Part shown: one piece after another, positions 17,621 to 27,052 of the stretch | Numbering within the stretch: position 1 is the first letter of the stretch | Layout of the letters: each line of letters starts with the position of its first letter | DNA from: an uncultured Mediterraneibacter sp. | GTDB taxonomy: Bacteria > Bacillota > Clostridia > Lachnospirales > Lachnospiraceae | Assembly: GCA_944377745.1 (NCBI GenBank) | Contig: CALWFV010000011.1 | Location: 1-64,000 of the forward strand | Direction of reading: 5' to 3' | Length of the DNA: 64,000 nt | Notes under the pieces: generated by a model | Told to the model about the DNA's origin: nothing | Databases searched by the model: none | The model's input: the letters and a program-made list of their open reading frames with translations, nothing else | Program-made: the position numbers and the translations under genes

Positions 17621-17675
17621 AGCTCTCTTTATTTTAATAAGCGGCTCGCGTCGCTTATTATTTCAACTATTCATA

Positions 17676-18743
17676 TCACTTTTTCCTGCCGGATTTTTGT
17701 CTTTTCTGATCCGCAGCCTCAATAGAAGAACCACGTACAATCAGTTCCGGCTGCAACACCACCAGATCATTCTCTGTTCCTTTCCCATCGATCCGTCTCT
17801 TCAGCATTTTTACGGCTTCAGAAGCCATAGACTCAAGGGAGATACTGATCGTGGTCAGATCGATACCCGGCTGACTCATGATCGGCGGATTATCTCCTGA
17901 CACGACAGAAATATCATCCGGAACTCTCACGCCTGCTTCGCTGCATGCCTGAAGAAATCCCAGTGCCATATTATTTGATACGATAAACCCAGCAGTGGGC
18001 AGTTCTCCTTTTCTTCTCTCAAAGAATACCTTTGCCGTCTTATACGCCTCTGTCCTTTCCATCGGACACTCCAGTTTGTTTTCCCTGGAAAGGCTGACTC
18101 CCGCCGCAGCAAGGGTTTGTTGAAATCCCTCTACACGAAACCTCTGGGAGATGCTGGTTTTAAAGTCTCCGAGCACCAGAAAATTTCTGTGCCCCAGATC
18201 CAGCAGATGTTCCGCTACTATTGCGCCGGCGCGGTAATCATTCTGCACCACCTGATCACATTCTATATTAAAGGTACGGTTCAGAAGCACCACCGGGCAG
18301 GAACACTCCCTGAGTGCCTCCTCAAGAACGCTTTCCTTGGCGGAAACTGTGATAAATAATCCGGCAAAGTCGAACAGACCAATTAGTTCTGACAGACGAT
18401 TTCCTCCGCCCATTTCGTCAGCGACCGCATTCATGCTCATGACCATCGGAATATAATCAATCTTTGCCAGCTCCTTCTGAAACGCCACAGCCATAGAAGA
18501 ATAGTACTGGTTTTCCAGATCTCTCACGATCAGTCCCACAACATTTGTCTTACCTCTGACAAGGCTTCTCGCCACACTGCTGGGGTGATATCCGGTCTTC
18601 TTAATCAGGTCCTTGATCTCCTGACGCTTTTCCGGATTTACTCCCGGAGTTCCCGAAAACACCCTTGATACAGTTGCAGGTGACACCCCTGCCATATCCG
18701 CTATATCTTTGATCGTATATCTTTTCCCTGCTATCTTACTCAT
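17676..18743 (-). CDS. LacI family transcriptional regulator (first)
   Basis: A 355-residue repressor with the N-terminal helix-turn-helix YTIKDIADMAGVSPATVSRVFSG and a periplasmic-binding-protein-like sensor domain (about 65-335). It ends in a basic tail (DQKRQKSGRKK). It lies between the reductase operon and the lactonase-like pseudogene, in the same direction as both. Control of the acyl-CoA locus through the GAAAACGTTTTC sites is likely from position. The ligand is unknown. The gene is intact. Confidence 0.92.
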   Translation of the reverse strand: MSKIAGKRYTIKDIADMAGVSPATVSRVFSGTPGVNPEKRQEIKDLIKKTGYHPSSVARSLVRGKTNVVGLIVRDLENQYYSSMAVAFQKELAKIDYIPMVMSMNAVADEMGGGNRLSELIGLFDFAGLFITVSAKESVLEEALRECSCPVVLLNRTFNIECDQVVQNDYRAGAIVAEHLLDLGHRNFLVLGDFKTSISQRFRVEGFQQTLAAAGVSLSRENKLECPMERTEAYKTAKVFFERRKGELPTAGFIVSNNMALGFLQACSEAGVRVPDDISVVSGDNPPIMSQPGIDLTTISISLESMASEAVKMLKRRIDGKGTENDLVVLQPELIVRGSSIEAADQKRQKSGRKK

Positions 18744-18810
18744 TCCTTCCGTTTAAAAGTGTTTTTATTATACAACTGCCGAAAGGAAAATGATAGTGCG
18801 AGTTACCAGG

Positions 18811-19616
18811 TTAATGGATCCATCCTTTCCCTGACCACTCTTTCATCTGATCCGGATCGTGGCCGAAGATCACTGTTGCATTTTTTTCTTTTTGTTCTTT
18901 TCTGATCCTGTCTATGTTGGTTCTGAAAGCTTTCGTCGACGTATTCAGATCTCCGCCGGGTGGAAGGAGATTCTCATAAGAACTCTTCGTATATACCGTG
19001 TCTCCTGTGAAGATCATCGTACCTTTCTCCTCCAGTTCGATCTCCATCCTCAGCACCCCTGCCGTATGGCTCTGCTGCTCAAACAGCTTCACATCTTCCG
19101 CGATCTGCATTCGTCCGGATATCGGTATGAAACCGACGCCGTTCAATCCGCAGAAAAGCTTTCTTGAATACGCACCATCCATCCCATCAGATGGGAGATG
19201 TACGCGGTAGAGCGCATCCCTAAGCTCCGCCTCTGAGACGATTACATTTTTTGCCGCTTTCGTTCCCTGAAAGTATCGCAGGTGTATGATCGAAATGCAG
19301 ATGCGATAGTACCAGGGTATTGATATCGTCCGATGCCACCCCCTCTTTTCTCAGCGCGTCTGTTATCTTTACGAATCTTGCGACAGGGAACACTTTTTTT
19401 TGCCGCCTCCGGATAGGTGTTTCTCCATTCCTCATCATTGCCTGTATCACAGAGAATATACCCCTTCTCAGGATGGCGGATCAGCACTGCGCTGACAGGA
19501 GAACTGAACGGCTCGTTTCCCATCCCCGCCACAAGTTCTTCTCCAACCGTCGCAAGACAGCCCAGATCCAGGATCCTTATTTCCAGCCCTCTGATCTGAA
19601 CCAGCAAAATTACCAC
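18811..19616 (-). pseudogene. Metallo-beta-lactamase-fold hydrolase, two frameshifts
   Basis: An AHL-lactonase-like MBL hydrolase in three frames. The start reads VILLVQIRGLEIRILDLGCL to RNTYPEAAKK. After an eight-base T/A run near 19387-19395 the frame shifts to VFPVARFVKITDALRKEG and the metal motif SHLHFDH. After a second shift near 19280 the protein continues VIVSEAELRDAL and MDGAYSRKLFCGLNG through IFTGDT and FGHDP to 18811. All parts align end to end without loss, so decay is recent. It would have opened a lactone or hydrolysed an ester in the pathway. The GTG start overlaps the crotonase stop. Confidence 0.82.
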
Positions 19617-20380
19617 TCATCGCTGAAAACCGCCGGTCTCTTTTCAAAGAACGCTTTGACACATTCTTCCTTTTCTTTCGTCTCGAGGATCTCGTGGGTA
19701 AAGATCGTCTCCATGTCAAATTTCTCAGCTGATCTGTTATTGTACCACATTCTTGTACACTGCTTGAACACGCGAACTGTGTGCGGCGGCTGACTGGTAA
19801 TCTGTTCTGCTGCGCGTGCCGTTCTTTCCTCCAGTTCTTCGGGTATCGTTACCACATTGACAGCTCCGTACTGAAGCATCTGCTCCGCCGTCACCTTCCC
19901 TCCTGTCAGACACATATGGTACAGGACTTTCTTTGGAATATCATTCATTGCAAAGCTCATGCCTGCGATGATTCCAAGCTTTACTTCCGGCAGCGTAAAC
20001 CAGGCAGTGTCATCGGCATATACGATATCGCACGCCATTGCGACCAGCATTCCCGAACCGATAGCGTAGCCATGTACCATTGCAATGATCGGAATATCGC
20101 AGCTCTCGATCGCTGTGATCGCCGATCCTACGATCTTCTGGTATTCCGCATGGTTCTGTTTCGTATGTCCCGCGATTTCATTGATATCATTTCCTCCAAT
20201 AAACCCTTTCCCGGCAGATTTCAGGACAATACACCTGATCTTTTTGTTCTCTCCCATGTTTCCGAACAACGCGGCCATTTCCCTGTATGCGTCAGCATTC
20301 ATGGCGTTGATCGGCGGTTTGTTGTATGTAATCCATGCCGTCTTGTCTTTCACTTCGACAGTAAAATATTTGTAATCCAT
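19610..20380 (-). CDS. Enoyl-CoA hydratase/isomerase (crotonase) family protein
   Basis: A 256-residue crotonase-fold enzyme acting on CoA thioesters. The oxyanion-hole segments are GKGFIGGNDINEIA and HGYAIGSGMLVAMACDIVYA. The usual catalytic glutamate positions are not all obvious, so hydratase, isomerase or hydrolase activity cannot be separated. I start at MDYKYFTVEVKD (20380) because the family begins there. It is intact, with the MBL pseudogene downstream and the MaoC pseudogene upstream in the same operon. Confidence 0.88.
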   Translation of the reverse strand: MDYKYFTVEVKDKTAWITYNKPPINAMNADAYREMAALFGNMGENKKIRCIVLKSAGKGFIGGNDINEIAGHTKQNHAEYQKIVGSAITAIESCDIPIIAMVHGYAIGSGMLVAMACDIVYADDTAWFTLPEVKLGIIAGMSFAMNDIPKKVLYHMCLTGGKVTAEQMLQYGAVNVVTIPEELEERTARAAEQITSQPPHTVRVFKQCTRMWYNNRSAEKFDMETIFTHEILETKEKEECVKAFFEKRPAVFSDEW

Positions 20381-20425
20381 TTTTCTTTCCACCTTTCTCA
20401 TTTTTACCTGCATCCCTCTTCCGGA

Positions 20426-20865
20426 TCAGTAGAGCCACCGATCTGATTCCGGGATGGGCTCTCTCGCCAGTCTTGTGACCGCTTCCCCCTCAACTACTTT
20501 GACCCCATCCTGATTAAAGCAGTCTGTCTGCATGCGCACCCTGCCCTTTCCAAGCTTCTCTTTGCAGGTACGACTGCCCTGACTGTATCCCCTATGTGGA
20601 CAGGCGCAAGAAAATTCACGCTCTGGGATATATAAATTGAAGTAGGAAATGCATTGGTAAGTGCGGTCGAGATCAGGCCGGATACCAGCGCACCATGCGC
20701 GATCCTTCCTCCAAATGAACTTTTCTTTGCGTATTCCTCGTTAGTGTGCATCGGATTGCAGTCACCCGACACTGCCGCAAAGAGCAGCACGTCCGCTGAA
20801 GTGATCGTCTTCTCAAAGGAATTAGAATCTCCAATCTGCAGTTCACTGTAAACATAAGATGACAT
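20426..20865 (-). pseudogene. MaoC-like (R)-specific enoyl-CoA hydratase, frameshift
   Basis: A hot-dog-fold hydratase of about 145 codons. The intact part has DVLLFAAVSGDCNPMHTNEEYAKKS with the Asp-His catalytic motif, and FGGRIAHGALVSGL. After GDTVRAVV the open frame degenerates and stops at 20494, while another frame continues CKEKLGKGRVRMQTDCFNQDG to EPIPESDRWLY and a TGA at 20426. A one-base indel near 20565 explains this. The start at 20865 (MSSYVYSEL) has GGAGGAGG upstream. The active-site half remains, so a truncated product is conceivable. Confidence 0.82.
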
Positions 20866-20889
20866 ATCAGATCCCTCCTCCATCCTGAT

Positions 20890-22080
20890 TTAAATAACGC
20901 CCTCTGATCTCAGTTTCTCGAGTTCCTCATCCGATTTGTTCAGAAGGCCTTTAAAAATCTCCTCGTTATGCTCTCCGAGAAGAGGCGCGCGCTCCCGGTT
21001 CTGGATCGGCCGGCTCTTAAGTTTGAGCGGATTTCCCACAAACGGGATCTTGCCAGCTCCCGGGACTTCTGTATATACGACCATCTCACGCTCGATCGAA
21101 TTCGGATCATTCAGGATCATATCCAGATTTCTTACTACTCCAAAGGGGACACCGGCCCCTGTCATGATCTCATCTGCCTCCTGAACCGTATGTCTTCCAA
21201 ACCATTGGGAAGTCAGACGATCCACTGTAAAATAATCTGCCATCCTGTTTTCGATAGTCTGATATTTTTCCTGAAGGAGTTCCGGATCCCGAGTCGCCTC
21301 TGCAAATCTTTTATAGTTCGAGTCCGCTCCTGCATGGATGCAGATCCAGCCGTCTTTACACTGGTAAACATTTGACGGGCAGGCAAGAGGATCGCCGGTA
21401 TCATATTTAGGCTCTATCCCAATATCTACCCCATTGACCGCATAACCTGGAAGCCGCGTCTCAAAGAAAGAAAAGAGGCAGTCAAGCATTGCCGTATCGA
21501 TCCGCTGCCCTTGTCCGGTTCTCTCTCTGTCGTAAAGCGCCAGGACGATCGCCAGCGCATTGTAAACCCCGGCCGTATGATCTCCCAGAGGAAGTCCTGT
21601 CGGCCTTGGTCCAGTCTTCGTATAATTTATGGCATGCAGTCCGCTCATGGCGGAAGCGATCCCGTCCATCGCCGCTTTATTGCGGTAACGCCCTTCCTGT
21701 CCAAACCCTGAAATCGAAGACATGATGATACGCGGATTCAGCTCCTTGCAGGTCTCATAATCAAATCCCAGCTTTGCCATTGTTCCGGGGCGGAAATTCT
21801 CAATGATCACATCGGACTGTTTGATCAGATCTGCAAGCATCTCCTTTCCTTCCTCGCTTCTCAGATTCAGCGTGATCCCTTTTTTATTACGGTTGAACGC
21901 CGTAATATACACGCTCACGCCGTCCTTATACGGACCGAGACGCCTTCCGTCTTCCCCTGTCCCGACACGCTCTATCTTAATCACTTCCGCTCCCATGTCT
22001 GCCAGAAGCATCCCGCAGAACGGCGCTGCTATAAACTGTCCAAAGTCCAGAATACGGACTCCTTTTAAAATCCCTTCCAT
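20890..22080 (-). CDS. CaiB/BaiF family (class III) CoA-transferase
   Basis: A 396-residue class III CoA transferase: N-terminal GVRILDFGQFIAAPFCGMLLADMGAEVIKIE, then NRNKKGITLNLRSEEG, IMSSISGFGQEG and GLPLGDHTAGVYNALA, which contains the acid residue that carries CoA. Such enzymes move CoA between a donor acyl-CoA and a carboxylic acid. With the GntP permease upstream and MaoC and crotonase downstream, it probably activates the imported acid. It is complete and lies 31 bases after the second LacI regulator. Confidence 0.93.
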   Translation of the reverse strand: MEGILKGVRILDFGQFIAAPFCGMLLADMGAEVIKIERVGTGEDGRRLGPYKDGVSVYITAFNRNKKGITLNLRSEEGKEMLADLIKQSDVIIENFRPGTMAKLGFDYETCKELNPRIIMSSISGFGQEGRYRNKAAMDGIASAMSGLHAINYTKTGPRPTGLPLGDHTAGVYNALAIVLALYDRERTGQGQRIDTAMLDCLFSFFETRLPGYAVNGVDIGIEPKYDTGDPLACPSNVYQCKDGWICIHAGADSNYKRFAEATRDPELLQEKYQTIENRMADYFTVDRLTSQWFGRHTVQEADEIMTGAGVPFGVVRNLDMILNDPNSIEREMVVYTEVPGAGKIPFVGNPLKLKSRPIQNRERAPLLGEHNEEIFKGLLNKSDEELEKLRSEGVI

Positions 22081-22111
22081 AAAAAACCTCCTGTCAAAAA
22101 AATTCTGCTGC

Positions 22112-23113
22112 CTATCGTTTTAAATCCTTTACGCTTTCTCTTAATCTCATTTTTGTTTCAATATAGACCGCCGACGGCGCTTTTTCTCCGTCTTTCATCC
22201 TGTCGACGAGCAGCTTTACCGCCGTCATCCCCACTTTCCCGGGATCGGCACAGACGGTTGTAATGCCTTTTCTTTTCGTAGTCGGCGTCTCGTCAAAACA
22301 CACAACGCTGATATCCTCCGGGACCTGCACGCCGTAATCTGCAAATGCGTCCAGCACCCCTTCCATCATCTGATAATTTCCGCAGAACAGCGCTGTAAAA
22401 TCACGTCCCGACTTTACAATTTCTTCCCCACATTGATACCCGCTTTTATAATTCAGATCCCCGGGCAGTATACTGTTTTCCGTAACGACCAGTCCGCAGT
22501 CATGCATCGCATCCTCATATCCGCGCTTTCTCTCCACTGCGGCATTGGAATACTGACTTCCCGTCAGGTGTCCGATCCTCTTATGCCCCCTGGAGATCAG
22601 ATAGGATGTTGCCTGGTACCCTCCATGATAATTATCATTGCAGACCGTATCAAAAGAAGACTGTTTGAGTCCTCTGTTCAGAAATACGGCCGGGCACCGG
22701 TTTGTCTCAAGAATCTCTCTGAGCCTGTCGCTCCCGCGGACATTCATGAACAGGATCCCTGCATACCTTTTAAGGAGGGCCATCCTTACATACTTTTCTT
22801 CCAGGTCGATCCGGTTATCGCTGTATGTGATCACCGGAATCAGATCCTGTTCCAAAATATACCGGTTCATCACCCGAATGATTTCCATATAATACCAGTT
22901 GTCCAGATCGCCTACAATGATCATGACGCTCCTTCCGTCTGTCTTCTTCTGACGCAGTTCCACTGCATTTGTACGGTAGTTGTATTCTACCAGAAGCTTT
23001 TCAATCGCTTCTTTTGTCTCTTTCTTAACATTTCCTCTTCCCGAGATAACTCTCGAAATAGTAGCGGTTGAATATCCGCTGAGCTCTGACAGCTCTTTTA
23101 TCGTGATCCCCAT
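22112..23113 (-). CDS. LacI family transcriptional regulator (second)
   Basis: A 333-residue repressor with the helix-turn-helix MGITIKELSELSGYSTATISRVISG and a sugar-binding-type sensor domain (VMIIVGDLDNWYY near residue 70). The linker region NYRTNAVELRQKKTDG differs from the first LacI, so they are not recent duplicates. It sits between the GntP permease pseudogene and the CaiB gene, probably in one transcript. It is intact and likely a local regulator. Confidence 0.92.
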   Translation of the reverse strand: MGITIKELSELSGYSTATISRVISGRGNVKKETKEAIEKLLVEYNYRTNAVELRQKKTDGRSVMIIVGDLDNWYYMEIIRVMNRYILEQDLIPVITYSDNRIDLEEKYVRMALLKRYAGILFMNVRGSDRLREILETNRCPAVFLNRGLKQSSFDTVCNDNYHGGYQATSYLISRGHKRIGHLTGSQYSNAAVERKRGYEDAMHDCGLVVTENSILPGDLNYKSGYQCGEEIVKSGRDFTALFCGNYQMMEGVLDAFADYGVQVPEDISVVCFDETPTTKRKGITTVCADPGKVGMTAVKLLVDRMKDGEKAPSAVYIETKMRLRESVKDLKR

Positions 23114-23223
23114 GCCGTCTCCTCCTGTTGTCCCATCTCCTGCATTTGTTTCGATTCAATCCCGGATCAGACCAGTTTCAAATACAGCCTGGCCACAGTA
23201 AGCCGGACGGCATAAATAAGGAT

Positions 23224-24576
23224 TTATACGATTCCGAACAGGAAATAAAGCGCGAGGGTCAAAATACATCCCAGGGTCGTAAACCCGATATTCGTGACAA
23301 ACATGTATTTATAACTATCCTTTGGCTTGATTCCCGTGTACGTCCAAGCTGTCACCACGCTTCCGGAATGCGGGAAAGAATCCAGTCCGGCTCCTGCCCA
23401 GATGACCGAGCGGTGGAGCATTTCAAGCGGAATTCCCTGCTGTGTACACAAAGCCGCATACTGCGGTCCGAGAACCGACAGGAAAATGGCAAGTCCGCTG
23501 GAGCAGGATCCCGTCGCACACGCTACAACTCCGGTGGCAATACATGCAGAGATCAGAGGGTTGATGTCCAGGCTGAATGCCCAGTTCTGAATGATCTCAA
23601 AGCCATGAGACGCCTGTACTACTCCGCCGAATCCGGTAACAAACGCTGTGGTCATAAGTGCTACAAGACATTTATCCGCCGCATCGTCAAACAGTTGACG
23701 GATATTTTTGAATACTTTTTTGTGGAAAAGAATAACAATAAGGATACATGCAAACGTTAACGCCTGAATGATGATAAAATTTGTATCCCACTCGGACTTA
23801 ATCACCTGCTGAAGAACGAATATGTACACGATCTCAAGCAGGATCGGAAGGATCGCCAGCCGGAAGGGCGGCTGATCTGCCCGGTTGCTGACATCCAAGG
23901 CGTCAAGGTCGTCATCCGGCCCCGGTTCAAATCCGATTCCCTGCTTCTAAAGCATCTTTCTGTTCCACTCCAGCCAGATCACACAGAGTACAAAAATGAT
24001 CGCGGACACGATCAATCCGTTTAAGGCCGCCGCATAAGCAGTCGTTCCAAAAGTCTCTGTCGGCATGATATTCTGTATCGCCGGTGTGCCGGGAAGCCCG
24101 CACATTGAAAAGGTACCGCAGCCTGCGAACATCGCCACAATAAAGAGTCTCTTCGGAATATTTCCCTCTTTGAACAGGACAACTGAGATCGGCCAGATCG
24201 TAAATACGATCACAAACGTATTGATTCCTGCATAGGAAAGGATCGCCGTGATGATCATCACCGCCAGAAGCCCCCGGCTCGGTCCGATCAGATCTACGAT
24301 CTTACATGCGATCGACTTGGCCGCCCCCGTAGCGCTCATAAGTGTACCGAGCAGCGCTCCCAGGAAAAACAGGAGAAAATAATTTCCCGCATAATCCTTC
24401 ATAAACCCGGCGAAATGCACGCTCAGCGCTTCCCACAGATCCATCCGGTTCGTAACAATTACGATCAGTGCGGCCACAAGAGAAGTTGATATCATCCCCC
24501 ACCCATTGTACGCCATGATGATCAGTACGATCAGACCGGCAAGCAGCCCCAACATTGATATTACATCCATTACCAT
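23224..24576 (-). pseudogene. GntP family permease, in-frame TAG
   Basis: A proton-coupled carboxylate (gluconate-type) symporter of 450 codons with about twelve membrane segments. The first half (23947-24576) has GNYFLLFFLGALLGTLMSATGAAKSIA and GCGTFSMCGLPGTPAIQNIMP. It ends at VIWLEWNRKML with an in-frame TAG (23947-23949). The same frame continues KQGIGFEPGPDDDLDALD and the second half, with ACATGSCSSGLAIFLSVLGP and LDSFPHSGSVVTAW. One base change would restore it. It probably imported the acid degraded by the downstream enzymes, so its loss would make the pathway useless. Confidence 0.9.
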
Positions 24577-25066
24577 ATTTAGGTTCCTCCTTCTTTCAGT
24601 AAAATGTAAAACGTTTTCACTCTTGCCGGAAATCGTCTTCTAAAATGTTTTTTGTCATACCTTCTTTCCTCCATTCATTTTTATTTTATTGATTATGCAC
24701 AGTATATTAAAATAACTATCTTTTGTCAACAGCAGTTTGTACAATCAGGATATGATGGAATTTTACAAAAAACAGTATTTTATTGTATGTTTTAACTAAT
24801 ATTGTTCACTATTTTTTGTACATATTGCATTTAATTTCCAAATATCTTCAAACTCACTTGTTATTTAAATGCCGTAAAACAGCGTTTTTCACATCCTTGT
24901 TCGAAACAGTCGAAAATTTACATTGTCGTTCAAAAAATATGGAGACTCTCTCTAAATCCTCATCAGGTTTTTCTAAAATAATTTCAATCATTTAAAATAC
25001 ACAATAAACTTCCGATTTATTATTTATTTCGTCACATAAATTATTCGAATCCGAAAACGTTTGCGT
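24577..25066. promoter_or_regulatory. AT-rich region with LacI-type operator upstream of the permease
   Basis: 490 bases without a convincing gene. GTAAAACGTTTTCAC at 24606-24620 is a near-palindromic LacI/cre-type site just upstream of the permease start, and GAAAACGTTTGC at 25053-25064 is a weaker one. The rest is strongly AT-rich. A 45-codon minus-strand frame (24854-24991) has plausible codons but no ribosome site, so I do not call it a gene. Confidence 0.5.
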
Positions 25067-25465
25067 TCAGCTTTTATCCAACATCCATCCTTCCGCTTTC
25101 TTCCTCACCTCCACAAACCGACGGTAAAGTCCCTCTTCCTCCGCCAGCTCTTCATTGGGCCCTCTCTGGACAATGCGGCCATCCTCCACGACAAGGATCT
25201 GGTCTGCATTCTCCACCGTTGCCAGCCGGTGCGCGATAGTGATAACGGTTTTCCCTTTTGTCAGTTCAGAGAGCGCCCCCTGGATCAGATGCTCGTTCTC
25301 CAGGTCTATGCTCGCCGGAAGCTTCAGATCAATACCGTGAAGCACTTCCTCGTCTGTCCCTGTATAGGAAAAGCGCACTCCCTCCAGTTCCACGGAATTG
25401 TCCCTGAGGGCAGCCGGATACTCCGGCTCCGGAAGTTCCGGCATCTCAAAAAACATACGCATCGG
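25067..25465 (-). pseudogene. ABC exporter ATPase domain, internal deletion
   Basis: C-terminal part of a permease-ATPase ABC protein. MRMFFEMPELPEPEYP and VELEGVRFSYTG lead to VLHGIDLKLPA, which jumps straight to SIDLENEHLIQGALSELTKGKTV, IAHRLATVENADQILV and the end. The Walker A, signature and Walker B motifs, about 130 residues, are missing, as is the membrane domain. It abuts an AraC fragment of opposite orientation at about 25466, so the junction itself is a rearrangement point. No function is possible. Confidence 0.85.
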
Positions 25466-25466
25466 C

Positions 25467-25643
25467 GCGGCGAAAAACCTTTTGGAGCAGGGCACCGCTC
25501 CTGTGGATGCCGCGCTGATGACCAGCTTCTCCGACCAGAGCCATTTCACCAATTATTTCAGCCGGTTCATCGGGATCGCTCCCGGCGTTTACCGGGATAT
25601 TTTTACCGCAAAAGAAAAAACGGGAGGAAGATTACATGAATAG
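25467..25643 (+). pseudogene. AraC-type regulator, C-terminal fragment
   Basis: Only the last helix-turn-helix of an AraC/XylS regulator remains: [46 protein letters not shown] and a short tail. The family pattern of a final FxDQSHFxxxFxRxxGxxPxxYR is clear. The sensor domain and first helix-turn-helix are gone. It overlaps the start of the EamA transporter by 8 bases, and AraC-EamA pairs are common, so the two were probably a unit before decay. Confidence 0.8.
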
Positions 25644-26392
25644 AGATACCACCAAAGGACTTCTTGCCGCATTGCTTACAATTCTGATCTGGGGGACTAC
25701 CTTTATCTCCACCAAAGTGCTCCTGACAGACTTTCAGCCGGTGGAGATCCTGTTTTTTCGATTTGTGCCAGGAACTCTCGCCCTCTTTCTCGTCTGTACG
25801 CGCCTGTTGAAGGGGACGACATGGAAGCAGGAGCTGGTCTTCATGGGCGCAGGACTGTGCGGGGTCTGCCTGTACTATCTGCTGGAAAATATCGCTCTGA
25901 CCTTTACAATGGCGTCAAACGTAGGTGTCATTATCTCCGTCGCGCCGTTTTTTTACCGCGCTTCTCGCCGCATTTATATGGGCATGCTATTCCATCCTGA
26001 CCCGGAAGATCAGTTCCTACGAATACAATACCATCCTGACTACCAGGAGAGTATTTCTCTATGGGCTTCTCTTCATGATACCGGTGCTGCTCCTGTCGGA
26101 TCCCGGCATGGATTTCCCGCGCTTTGCCGACAGGACCAATCTGCTGAATCTTCTGTTTCTCGGACTGGGTGCTTCCGCCCTCTGCTTTGTCACATGGAAT
26201 TCCGCTGTCCGGCTATTGGGAGCGGTCAGAACCAGCGTCTATATCTACCTGACCCCTGTAATCACCATCGTGGCTTCTGTCCTGATCCTGCACGAGCCGT
26301 TCACCTGGATGACCGGGATCGGAACTGTTCTGACACTGGCCGGTCTGGTTCTCTCGGAGGGGAGGGTATTTCGCCGACAAAATAAAAAATGA
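25636..26392 (+). pseudogene. EamA/DMT family transporter, frameshift and internal deletion
   Basis: A drug/metabolite transporter. The first part ([20 protein letters not shown] to VIISVAPFF) is followed at 25948-25954 by seven T; with six the frame would continue [18 protein letters not shown] and run to 26392. Even so, the second half follows too soon: about 40-50 residues between the two five-helix halves are missing. Both halves of such proteins carry a LLAAF-like stretch, so a short-repeat deletion is plausible. AGGAGGAAG precedes the ATG. Confidence 0.85.
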
Positions 26393-26415
26393 TATCAGAT
26401 CCATTTACTGCAAAC

Positions 26416-26457
26416 AGTGCAGGACACATTACTAAAATGTAATTCCTGCACTTTTAT
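26416..26457 (+). terminator. Terminator downstream of the EamA remnant
   Basis: AGTGCAGG and ACATTAC pair with GTAAT and CCTGCACT, followed by TTTTATTTA. It lies 24 bases after the transporter stop. Its reverse could also serve the minus-strand fragment to the right. Confidence 0.75.
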
Positions 26458-26478
26458 TTATCCGCAAAGTTTCCTACT

Positions 26479-26682
26479 TTAGAATGAGTTCTCTTTCAGC
26501 CATTTCCCCTCCGTCTCCACATTCTCTGTAATATCCTTCCCGTCCGCGGTGATGACCTGCTGGTTCGGCAGATCCAGGTGCGCTTCCTCGGCAAATGTGT
26601 TTTTCAAATAGTTATTGTCGTCTGCAAAGCCGGAGTTGAGCTGGATCTGGCAGATGCTGTATGCCTGAAGGATCTCAGTCAC
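26479..26682 (-). pseudogene. Unrecognised C-terminal protein fragment
   Basis: A 67-residue open frame with plausible amino-acid composition (ICQIQLNSGFADDNNYLKNT and DGKDITENVETEGKWLKENSF) but no ribosome site. It is preceded in the same direction by an aldo-keto reductase fragment that its first codons overlap. I do not recognise the family. The end resembles C-termini of flavodoxin-like proteins, but that is a weak impression. Probably another decayed gene. Confidence 0.35.
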
Positions 26683-26955
26683 CGGGGTTCATGATACAGA
26701 TGCCCTTTATACTGATCGATCTCGCCTTGCTTCAACGGCGCACTCTCCTGGTAGATCTCCATCGCCCTGCCAAGCGCCGTCCTCTCGGTGTCTGACAGCG
26801 GAAGGGACTGTTTGCTCGTCTTTATATTCTCCTTTATCTGATCCAGAGTGCTCATTCCCGAAAGCATGGTAATCACATCCTCCAGTTCCAGACAGAAACG
26901 CAAGGACCAGGAAGCGATTGACGCATCAGATCCATCCTGCTTTTCGTCCTGAATG
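26679..26955 (-). pseudogene. Aldo/keto reductase, C-terminal fragment
   Basis: About 90 codons of an aldo/keto reductase of the iron-sulfur-tail type: DASIASWSLRFCLELEDVIT, MLSGMSTLDQIKENI and LSDTERTALGRAMEIYQ. The (alpha/beta)8 N-terminal part with the catalytic Tyr, Lys, Asp and His is absent. It lies between other fragments in a gene graveyard (25.1-27 kb). The true left limit is uncertain because the frame degrades near 26955. Confidence 0.75.
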
Positions 26956-27052
26956 GTACTTTTGACAAAAGACAGGCGCCTTTCTGGGATTCATTAAAAG
27001 GACAGCTTAATATAACGAAGACGACAGACTACTTCTTATTTTTGATTCCCGC

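Noticed and set aside
13596-23949. Stop-codon recoding in the acyl-CoA locus
   Set aside because: The four interrupting codons are TGA, TAA, TAG and TAG, while the same triplets end intact neighbouring genes. Independent nonsense mutations are simpler.
24854-24991. Possible 45-codon gene upstream of the GntP permease
   Set aside because: Codon content is plausible but there is no ribosome site and no recognisable family; the region is very AT-rich.
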